Source of the DNA: Haplomitrium mnioides
Lineage: Eukaryota > Marchantiophyta > Haplomitriopsida > Calobryales
Reading direction: 5' to 3'
NCBI GenBank assembly: GCA_049999725.1
Contig: JBNGIS010020496.1
Coordinates: forward strand, 1-31,766
DNA length: 31,766 bases
Below are positions 22,325 through 29,693 of the stretch, one piece after another. The position numbers and the translations under genes are program-made. Every line of letters starts with the position of its first letter. Within the stretch, counting starts at the first letter, position 1. Below the pieces are notes generated by a model, which saw nothing but the letters and a program-made list of their open reading frames with translations, searched no databases and had not been told where the DNA came from.

Positions 22325-22703
22325 AGAGTCCAGGATGGGAGATAAAGACGCACGCAAGGAGAAGCAAAGGAGGAAAAAAACGAGAAAAAGGAAGAAAGCA
22401 AGCATGCAAATGGTAGAAATGGCAAACAACGGACACTGCCCAAACAGAAGCACCAAGGACTTTTCAAAGATTCAATTAAAAAACTTTTATAAGATTTAAT
22501 TAAAAAAAACTTTTTATTATATTTAAAGTAGAAAAGCTCTTTAGGATCTAGAAATATGACCATTGGAATAGCACAAGTTTTTGAACATCACATGTACCAA
22601 TTAGGGCAAGAAACAGATCAGGCAACAACAGCAACATCTTGAATAGCCCAAAATGGAAGAAATGGAGGAACATCGCTTCAGCATGAAGAAAAGAAAAGAA
22701 AGG
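22325..22703 (+). repeat. Family R 3' untranslated region ending in polypurine tract
   Basis: Collinear with 12533-12909. It contains the short basic ORF, a T/A-rich piece, GAAATATGACCATTGGAATAG, ACATCACATGTACCAATTAGG and a final purine run GAAGAAAAGAAAAGAAAGG (22685-22703). The run is followed immediately by TGTCAG, which is the layout of a plus-strand PPT and 3' LTR. Nothing was recognised in the 170 bases between pol and this region. Confidence 0.75.
22335..22499 (+). CDS. Short basic ORF of family R, downstream of pol (54 aa)
   Basis: The frame starts MGDKDARKEKQRRKKTRKR and ends NFYKI followed by TAA. It lies 180 bases after the end of pol and before the polypurine tract. It is the counterpart of the ORFs at 12544-12708 and 13077-13232, which ties those fragments to this pol-bearing element. 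Upstream the frame stays open to at least 22275, so the ATG is a choice made because it is present in all copies. It is very rich in Lys and Arg. No domain recognised; coding status uncertain. Confidence 0.3.
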   Translation: MGDKDARKEKQRRKKTRKRKKASMQMVEMANNGHCPNRSTKDFSKIQLKNFYKI

Positions 22704-22975
22704 TGTCAGTTGTACGTGAGGTTTAGGTGTTTGTGTTTTGTAAAAGTAGACATGTATATGTTTTGTGTTTTTTGTGGGATTTTGAAAAGTTATTTGGGTT
22801 AGTAAATAATAGTAAAGTATTAATTAAATATTAATTAACTAAGACTAAGCCTAACCTACTAGCCTAGCCAAAAAGAAAAGGAGATAAGATGAGTTGAGCC
22901 CAAGGTATACTTCAAAACTGGGGTGTGAAGGTGGTTAAGATTTTGAGAAAAATGAAGGAAGGAAATTAGAAAAAG

Positions 22976-23094
22976 TGGCGCATAGTGATAATGGTCTTGA
23001 AAAAAGAACATTGGCGCCTAGTGGTAACGGTCTTGAAGAAAGAACGTCGGTGCTTGTGGTGGCTAAGGTGGTAACGGTTTTGAGGAAAGAACGC
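22976..23094 (+). repeat. Degenerate tandem repeat in the LTR, 35-48 bp units
   Basis: Three adjacent units each contain GTGATAATGG or GTGGTAACGG, TCTTGA or TTTTGA, and AAAGAACRT: 22976-23011, 23012-23046 and 23047-23094. A weaker unit precedes them at about 22923 (GGTGTGAAGGTGGTTAAG). Only the last, longest unit type is kept in the R0, R1 and R2 fragments. Confidence 0.65.
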
Positions 23095-23161
23095 TGGCAT
23101 GTGGGCAAGTTAGGGTAAAAAAAACAAAAAAGTTAAAAAAGAGGAGAAGGGGGTTCGGTTT

Positions 23162-23183
23162 CCCCCCCCCCCCCCCCCCCCCC
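23162..23183. repeat. Homopolymer of 22 C
   Basis: An uninterrupted C22 run follows GGGGGTTCGGTTT. The exact length is unreliable in most sequencing technologies. Nearby G-rich and C-rich bases could form non-B DNA. Confidence 0.9.
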
Positions 23184-23496
23184 TTTGCTCTCTCTTCTTT
23201 TGTAGGGACGCGATGCATTTTTGGTTCTGAGGAAGCGGTGTCAGTTCTGAGTGACAAGAGTTTTTGGCTGGTAGTGGTTGTGAGCTGCAGGTTGGTGCGC
23301 CTGGCGACTGAACATGGGAGATAGAAAGAAACGGAGGAGTGATGAGGAGTTGGAATAGAAACATGCAAGCGGAACATAGGATAGAGAAAAGAAATACCAT
23401 TTTTTGCACAGTCCATGTGAAGAATGAATGGCCGGACTCAACACTGAGAAGCATCACACAAGTTGGTTCGGGCCGAAGGTTGAATGAGCACAGTTC

Positions 23497-23506
23497 NNNN
23501 NNNNNN
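23497..23506. other. Assembly gap (10 N)
   Basis: Ten N lie between the family R LTR on the left and the internal side of a minus-strand element's PBS on the right. The join between the two elements is therefore not sequenced. Confidence 0.95.
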
Positions 23507-23554
23507 TTACTTATAACACTCTACACACATTTAAGAGCAAACACTAGAAACTAG

Positions 23555-23573
23555 ATCCCCGGCAATGGCACCA
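23555..23573 (-). other. tRNA-Asp-type primer binding site (minus strand)
   Basis: The minus strand reads TGGTGCCATTGCCGGGGAT. It differs at two positions from the TGGCGCCGTTGCCGGGGA sequence that I recall as the tRNA-Asp primer site of plant Tat/Athila-type Ty3/gypsy elements. Internal sequence would run to the left, where only about 48 bases precede the gap; the LTR would lie to the right. Confidence 0.7.
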
Positions 23574-24618
23574 AGAAATAACATGTCATAGCACAGTGGT
23601 GGGCACTCCAGCCCTGAATAGCACAACCAGAGATCGAACCATGCAAGATCTATATAGAAATCTGCTCTTACATTGTTTTTACTAACTTTCCAGATTCTTT
23701 AAGGAGTTCTGAAACTGCACTCTATCAGTTCAGAGATGGACTACTCTCCTTCTCTAGGTTTGACAACCCTCTCTCCATATAAAACACAAACCAAACACTT
23801 CTAATAGATTAGCATATTAGAACAATAGCCAAGAATCACACAAATTGCATGACTGATATTCTTAAGATAAGCAAACTAATGTACAGGCTGATTTTAAACT
23901 AGAGTTGTATCAGAAATGTTCCCAAGCAACTAGTTCCCCAACTTGCTTGAAACTCTCAGAACAACACTCTAGTGCCTACCTTCATTACACCACTTCACTT
24001 CCCTCAAGCTGGATACTCAGACCACTCCAACTTGATATACCCCAGAGCTTGATGCTGAGAACTCAGCTATGGAACGATCCTCCTTATCTCACATCCAACT
24101 GTTGTTCCTCCAACCACCCACTACTCTGTTTGCTTGTGAAATGCCCACCTATTCCATAGGCACACACAATTATGAGCAATACTTGCTCTACTGCAATCCA
24201 CCAACAAGCATCCACTAATTGGAGAATCACATAAGGTTCTCTCTTTAAAGATTTAAGAATCTAACACATATACACAAACATAGAATAGAACAGAACCCAA
24301 AGCAGACTGGATTGCCACCAAATCTCCCACAAACTACAATCTGGAATTCAGAACCCAGATCCACCAACAGAATACACTCAAGCATCCCATGACATGCCCT
24401 TCTCTAATGCAATCTGTTTGATTTCTTAAACTGAAAACTTGCAAAACATTTACCACCAAAATCTGACTTCGATTCCTGATTCCTTACTCATGCTGCTCCT
24501 TCTAAATCTGCAATTTCCAAGAGCAAGGGACCTCACAAACAAGAATCTCTTGAACTTTATTCCTTGAAGCACCAAATGTACAATGAGATAACCAATCGAA
24601 TAGGAGCTTGCCCTCAGA

Positions 24619-24624
24619 CTTATA
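24619..24624 (-). promoter_or_regulatory. TATA-like box in the second minus-strand LTR
   Basis: The minus strand reads GGGGTATAAGTCTG, about 1.05 kb upstream of the PBS, with flanking TTGCTTA on the plus strand as in the first LTR. Purely sequence-based. Confidence 0.4.
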
Positions 24625-24846
24625 CCCCCTATCTTGCTTAACTTACAAGTAACTGTCATAACAGTTCACAAGCTAAAAACTAACTTACTTCCTAAATGTT
24701 CCTTCTAAACTAACTCTTTCTCACTAGTCTTTTAATAAGAACTATCAACTCACAACTCGTTCTTAAACTAAATAACTAGCTTATACTTACACTAACTTCT
24801 CTTGCTATTAGAACTAATTACTAACAAACGTTCTTATACTAATTTT

Positions 24847-25108
24847 TGAGCTTTTCACTAACTCTTCTTGTTCCACTTTTTAATTTTTTAACTTTTCAAA
24901 TTCCACAAATCGTTCATTGCGACTTTTCANNNNNNNNNNNNNNNNNNNNNNNNNNNNNNNNNNNNNNNNNNNNNNNNNNNNNNNNNNNNNNNNNNNNNNN
25001 NNNNNNNNNNNNNNNNNNNNNNNNNNNNNTTTTCACTAGCTCTTCCTTTCCTTCTTTTTAATTTTTGAACTTTTCATATTCCACTGATTGTCCGTTGCAA
25101 CTTTTCAA
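24847..25108. repeat. About 80-bp tandem repeat spanning a 100-N gap
   Basis: The left copy (24847-24929) and the right copy (25030-25108) share CTTTTTAATTTTT, AACTTTTCA, ATTCCAC, CGTT and GCAACTTTTCA or GCGACTTTTCA in the same order. The gap at 24930-25029 lies exactly between the copies, so it probably hides more copies or reflects a collapse of the repeat. Confidence 0.75.
24930..25029. other. Assembly gap (100 N)
   Basis: One hundred N lie within a tandem repeat. The round number suggests a placeholder of unknown true size. Confidence 0.95.
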
Positions 25109-25329
25109 ACTTTCAATTCGACTTCCACAATCAGCATCTAATCCGCGATAAATCGTCACTTCGCCTATCATACTTCACTTCAGAAATTGTGCCTATTCTT
25201 CAGCACCAATCCTCACTGAAAACGATGACAAATCACTTTTTCGCTAATCACATTTTCGTTAATCACCTTTTTGCTTCCGATCTGTCGGATACATCGGAAT
25301 TGGCTTCCGATCTGTCATATGCCCCACAT

Positions 25330-25530
25330 CGGACACTTCTTGGACCTTCCACATCGGATCCCCACTTTAGATCCATCTCAATTGGGCAAACCACTTCGAA
25401 TCCCCACATCGGACCTCATGGACACAACGGATCCCCACTTCGGATCCCCACTTCGGACCTCACTTCAACTGGACGATCCACTTCGGATCCCCACATTGGA
25501 TGCTTCAGATGCCCCACACACCCTTGCACC
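25330..25530. repeat. Clustered CACTTCGGATCCC / CACATCGGA words
   Basis: The words CCCCACATCGGA, CCACTTCGGATCC and close variants occur about ten times here in an irregular array. Related words (CACTTCGGACC, CCCACATCGG) occur at about 13328, 18290, 18965 and 19060, all within or next to the other minus-strand element, so they probably belong to the LTR family. Confidence 0.65.
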
Positions 25531-26588
25531 CCACATCAGACAATTCACTTACGATCCGCTTTTCGGAAAATATTTCCAGTCTCTCTCTCGGATCCTTACA
25601 GAAGCTTGATATAGGAACTCTTTGTAGTTCCTCTTCACACTAACTCCACAAATGCCTTCTTATAAGAACTGTAACCCCCTTTTGAAACTAACTTTCAAAC
25701 AGTTCTTTATAAGAACTACTTATAGCCCTTGTAAATTAACCCTTCCTCCTTTCAAACAGATCACGCGGCAGTCATTCGAACATTTCAGCGCAAGAGGGGG
25801 GCGTCTTCCTTGCAGCAGCCGCTCGCTTCCTTTTTGATCAATTTCCTCTTTGCTCACAGTATTTTTGCAGCGGGCTCTCGCATCATACCTTCACGCAGCA
25901 ACCGATTGTCACAACATTCGATTGATTCTCCTTTCTCGCAGTTGATCAATTTCCACCTCGCAAGTATCCTCCTTTGATTTGCAAAGGCACTTCTTCACAT
26001 TTGATTCTTAACAAGGGAGTTCTTCATCGCAACAGATTCTTCACATCAATTTCTTCGTAGGGATCTCATTTCACAGCAGATCATTTGTTCTTCGCAGGGA
26101 CTTCACATGGATCTTCACACACATTCCTATTTTGCAGGACTTCCACACATGTGATTCTTCGCACATTGCCTCTTCCTTCATAGCAACGTTTCAGTGTTGG
26201 GCTTCATCACATGTAATCAATTTTCTTTCTGGACTACATTGCTGCTCAATTCCCTTCCGTCCACAACATTTTTTTCATTAAGTGTAGAAAGGGGATCCTC
26301 TTGTGCTCTTTTGGTTCCAGGTTCTTTCAAAATCAGATGTTGATGCCATTGAACTCTATTTGCAAGACAGTTGCTTGTACTTTGAGATATCCAAAGTTCT
26401 TCCCAACTCACGAATGCTTCGTAGCTGGTCGCCCTCTTAGGTTCCTTCCAATATCCCATAAGTCTCTTCTTGTGAACCTGCACACATATATAAACACTTC
26501 CCTCTCTCCTTCTTTCAAGAGGTACCCCCAGAGGTATAAGACCACCACATATTCCTGCCCTTGGATGGATCTAGTTCAGGGCAACGCC

Positions 26589-26757
26589 AAGCTATCCACC
26601 AATACTCTAGATAGAAGTAGCTAGGGGCTGGCTGCTCCTCAACAAGTAGATTAGTTTTATCCTCTCTTTTTTTCTTTTCTTAAAAATAAATCAGCTTCCT
26701 TGTAAATCAGCCTTCTCTCCTTGGCCAACTACATCAAAATTTCCCTCATATATACTT
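26589..26757 (+). repeat. Family R fragment carrying one lone satellite unit
   Basis: It begins with AAGCTATCCACCAATACTC and TAGATAGAAG, a satellite unit, then TAGCTAGGGGCTGGCTG exactly as at 12045 and 12360. After a deletion of about 45 bases relative to R1 it continues GTAGATTAGTTTTATCC, the T-rich stretch, CTCCTTGGCCAACTACATC and CTCATATATACT, and then ends. It lies about 14 kb from the main array. Confidence 0.85.
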
Positions 26758-27309
26758 ATACACACTTTTACACTTTTTATGCACAAAATTGAAACCTTAC
26801 CATTTTCTTCTTACTCCACTATGCCGAAAGAACTCATTCAAGCTTTTCCTGACCTTCTGTCAACAACTGTGTTCTCACAGGTATCCCATGCTTCTTTTGA
26901 AGTTTGTGAGTGTTGGATATGGATGAGAAAACTTTCTCTCACACTAAAAAAATAAATAGTACAAAACAAAATTGGATTTTTCAATCCATTCTTTCATTGC
27001 CAACACTTGGGTCATTGTAGGATGTATAAGCAAAAATTAGTGATTTCTCATCTCCAACAAAGGTATTCTATAAGCCATTACAGATCAAAAAATTAATAAT
27101 CCTGAACTTCGAGATTGGTAATTGTGTTTGTCTACTTTTCACTCACGAATTCACTCATATTGCCTTCCATAGTTTTTCAAACTATGTGATTTGATAAAAA
27201 CTCAAAAACAACTAGCTTGAGAAATATATCTTTGAACATAAATTTAAAATTGCTCTTGAGAACCTCCCCTACTATATATAAACAAAGCTTCTTCTTTGCT
27301 TCTCAAGAG
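26758..27309. other. AT-rich region, nothing recognised
   Basis: Unique-looking AT-rich sequence. No coding region, repeat or structural RNA was recognised by eye. Confidence 0.5.
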
Positions 27310-27317
27310 TTCTTTAT

Positions 27318-27395
27318 AGGTTATGTGACAATGGTTAACAATTGAAATGGAGAGGTCATGAGTTCCATACCTCTCAGCCATAGAAAAGTAGAAAT
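27318..27395 (+). repeat. Weak tRNA-like / SINE-like remnant
   Basis: GTGACAATGGTTAACAATTG is A-box-like. Some 15 bases later GAGGTCATGAGTTCCATACC resembles a B-box region (GGTTCGANTCC) of tRNA-derived SINEs. The spacing is roughly right but both boxes are imperfect and no tail or target duplication was found. It may be a coincidence. Confidence 0.25.
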
Positions 27396-27543
27396 ATAGT
27401 GTAGTTATGATTAAAAAAAACTCTCCTAGCTTTTCCAAAGCCTTCTCTTCTTTCAATGTTGTATATCAAAAATGTAATTTAACAATGTTTGCAGTCATGA
27501 AGTCAACCACAATTAATCCTCTATTTTTTTTCTATTTGGTAGA

Positions 27544-27678
27544 TGTTAGAATACTTGGACAACATCCTTGAATATTGGATCAATATCCAACTTGTGTAAA
27601 CACAAATAGAATCTAGCAAGTAGATAAGAGTTGTATGTGTGATAGACAACTACCAATATGGCTTACATGTGAACTAGT

Positions 27679-27679
<1 letters not shown>
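27544..27679 (+). repeat. Possible LTR start fragment (TGTTAG...)
   Basis: TGTTAGAATACTTGG is a common type of plant copia LTR start. It is followed by two adjacent short inverted repeats, TTGGATCAATATCCAA and TTGTGTAAACACAA. The stretch is stopped by the (TC)n tract and no matching end was found, so the call is weak. Confidence 0.25.
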
Positions 27680-27727
<48 letters not shown>

Positions 27728-27737
27728 NNNNNNNNNN

Positions 27738-27784
<47 letters not shown>
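27680..27784. repeat. (TC)n microsatellite with internal gap
   Basis: TC dinucleotides run on both sides of a 10-N gap (27728-27737). The real length is unknown because the gap lies inside the repeat. Confidence 0.95.
27728..27737. other. Assembly gap (10 N)
   Basis: Ten N lie inside the (TC)n tract, presumably an unresolved microsatellite length. Confidence 0.95.
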
Positions 27785-27787
<3 letters not shown>

Positions 27788-28255
27788 TTGAAGCAAGAGT
27801 TGAGGCATTCCTAGGAAATGTGGACGAACTTCGTCAAAGGAACCCCAACAACCCCAAACACGGTGAAAGAAGCAATAAAGGAATTGGTGAAGAAGGAATG
27901 GGAACAGAAAGACCACGGCCTGAACCTCGAAGCATATGGAATCTCGGAGACGTCTCAAGAAGACACTAGACAAATGGTCTAGTAGCAAATCTTGGGCCCT
28001 TGCAACATGGGGCATCTACAACTAGTATATAAGAGAATTGGGAGAACCTTAGATAGAGGTCGATCCATCCTCCTACAATTCTACAATTCTAGTGAAGGAG
28101 AGGCCCTCTTGAGAGCCAAGAAGGCCCTCAAAAGCCAACCCATCTGGATCTACAAAGACCTCTCCCCAACACAACGAAAATATCTACCGACAGAAATCCA
28201 GATGAAACAAGCTTGGTCTGAGAGGAAAATCACTGGTATCCGGGGAGAAAGATGA
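27785..28255 (+). pseudogene. LINE ORF1-like C-terminal fragment (decayed)
   Basis: One frame runs from 27785 to TGA 28253-28255, interrupted by TAG at 27812, 27980 and 27983. Its upstream part is charged (TVKEAIKELVKKEWEQKD). Its downstream part has RIGRTLDRGRSILLQFYNS, then RAKKALKSQPIWIYKDLSP and TQRKYLP. The arrangement R-I-G-R...R-x-I-L-x-x-F...A-L...I-W-I-x-x-D-L-x-P is what I know from the C-terminal domain of L1-type ORF1 and related nucleic-acid-binding proteins of plant non-LTR retrotransposons. ORF2 (endonuclease, RT) is absent here. The fragment starts right at the end of a (TC)n tract. Assigned by pattern only; it could also be a host-derived protein with the same fold. Confidence 0.5.
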
Positions 28256-28536
28256 TAAACCTGGCATGTCACTAAGCTCAGCATTTCTAGAATAGGGTTC
28301 TAGTCCACCTAATTGTGAGCGAATAATACATTGATAGAGGTAGCAATCTAGTGTCTGGATAGACTAGGTCTCTCTACGGACCCCTAGTCTTATCCCTACA
28401 TATGTCTCTACTCATAGTTGTTTGAATTTTATTTCATGGTTACCTCTCTTACGCACAATCATGGGGTGCAATTGTACTTCTCAGTCTCTATGGCCTTAGG
28501 GATAGCTTGGGACTTTAAATGAACTCTATTCTATTC

Positions 28537-28540
<4 letters not shown>
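28256..28540. other. No recognised feature
   Basis: Unremarkable sequence between the LINE-like fragment and the second (TC)n tract. It may be the trailing part of the same insertion, but nothing in it could be identified. Confidence 0.4.

Positions 28541-28627
<87 letters not shown>
28541..28627. repeat. (TC)n microsatellite, about 43 repeats
   Basis: Perfect TC repeat over about 87 bp, preceded by TCTATTCTATTCTATT, a short pentameric run. Confidence 0.97.
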
Positions 28628-28630
<3 letters not shown>

Positions 28631-29693
28631 CAAGTAACTTAATTAACTAATTGAACTATAGCTTAGCCATCAATAAACTAACCATAGAAAAGAAGTTATC
28701 TATTCTATTATTGCTTGTAACTTCAACAATAGATTCAACTTTTTTTGTACGATTTACTCATCTTTCTTCTTTATCCTAATAAAACCACAAGGTTTTATAT
28801 TGATTCCTATTGTTTCTCTAATATTCTTCATATGCTTTATTGTTAATGTTGTCAAGAGGTCACCAAAATAGTCATCCTTGATCTTGTCTTAATGCTTAGC
28901 AATTTGGTGCAATATGTCTTATCCAACAACAATTGAAGAATGTTCAAGTTTTTCAATGATCATATGTCCTCTCTTTTTTGGAGCATTTAGTGGCCATTTT
29001 ATGCGCATAGGAATCCAAGCTCAACATCTCAACACTCCACCCCAAAGTCTATGCGCCAAGAGGAATCCAAACTCACCATCTAAACACTCCACAACAAAGA
29101 TTATCAAGAACCTAGGTTTTAAGTTCCGTATGAGAGTTTTTGCACGCACGACGTTTCACCTTGCAAATCAAAGTCTATGTGTGCATAGGCTTCAGACTTC
29201 TACTAACCAAGGATGTAGGCACTAAGGGTTCTATTTTTTGCAACAAACTCCATAAACGCTAAAGATTTTGTTTTCTAATTCGGAATCTAAAAGTAAAATA
29301 GGTATAAAGCTCTACATTTGAGTCAAAGCACATCAAAAGTTTTTAGTTTTACATCAAAGTCCTTAAAAGCAAAAGATAAGTAGTCAATTCGGGCAGATGC
29401 TTTAGCAATACAATAACCTTAAACTCTTTTAGCAAGCACTAAACTAGGAAATAACATACTTACATTTTGGATAAGAAAATATTTTACAAACCAAATGAAA
29501 ATATTAACTAAAGATTCAAATTTCATTTATAAAAAATAGCACTCAAATTGGAATGATTTACACTAAAAAGTTCAAGGTGGTAGATAAATTCAACAAATTC
29601 ATTTATAACATTCTCACATACTTTATAAAATAATAATATTAAATTACAATAAAATTGAAAGTACAAAATATACAATAAAATTCTTAAATTGCT
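28628..29693. other. AT-rich region without a recognised gene
   Basis: AT-rich sequence with no gene. The only structure seen is an imperfect 50-bp tandem duplication at 29001-29098, reported separately. A 103-codon open frame at 28914-29225 covers that duplication and resembles nothing I recognise. Confidence 0.5.
29001..29098. repeat. Imperfect 50-bp tandem duplication
   Basis: Two units start ATGCGC at 29001 and 29051. They share AGGAATCCAA, CTCA, CATCT and AACACTCCAC in the same order. Confidence 0.8.

Larger units (their letters stand above)
22704..23496 (+). repeat. Family R 3' LTR (right end not located)
   Basis: It starts TGTCAGTTGTACGTGAGG directly after the polypurine tract. It contains AT-rich sequence, a degenerate tandem repeat (22976-23094) whose last unit is the segment found in R0, R1 and R2, a run of 22 C, and GC-moderate sequence up to the gap. 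The T-rich and CTCATATATACT parts seen in R0-R2 are not found after the shared segment here, so either this LTR differs from theirs or it is rearranged. The end of the LTR was not identified. Confidence 0.55.
23584..26560 (-). repeat. Second long minus-strand LTR (right end uncertain)
   Basis: It starts TGTCATAGCAC, 10 bases beyond the PBS. No coding region is recognised over nearly 3 kb. It has a minus-strand TATA-like box at 24619-24624, an 80-bp tandem repeat interrupted by a gap, a CACTTCGGATCCC-rich zone (25330-25530), CTTGATATAGGAACT at 25607 and a region with repeated TTCGCA/TTCACA words up to 26.2 kb. Shared motifs with 16089-19700 suggest a related element. GGTTCCAGGTTCTTT occurs at about 26311 and also at about 16161 near the other LTR's edge. 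The right end was not found; 26560 is where family R sequence is approached. Confidence 0.45.

Noticed and set aside
23063-23457. Minus-strand frames including a polyglycine stretch
   Set aside because: The glycine run is the translation of the C22 homopolymer; nothing else supports coding.
27674-28015. Frame with long Arg-Glu repeats
   Set aside because: Translation of the (TC)n tract on the minus strand, running across N bases.
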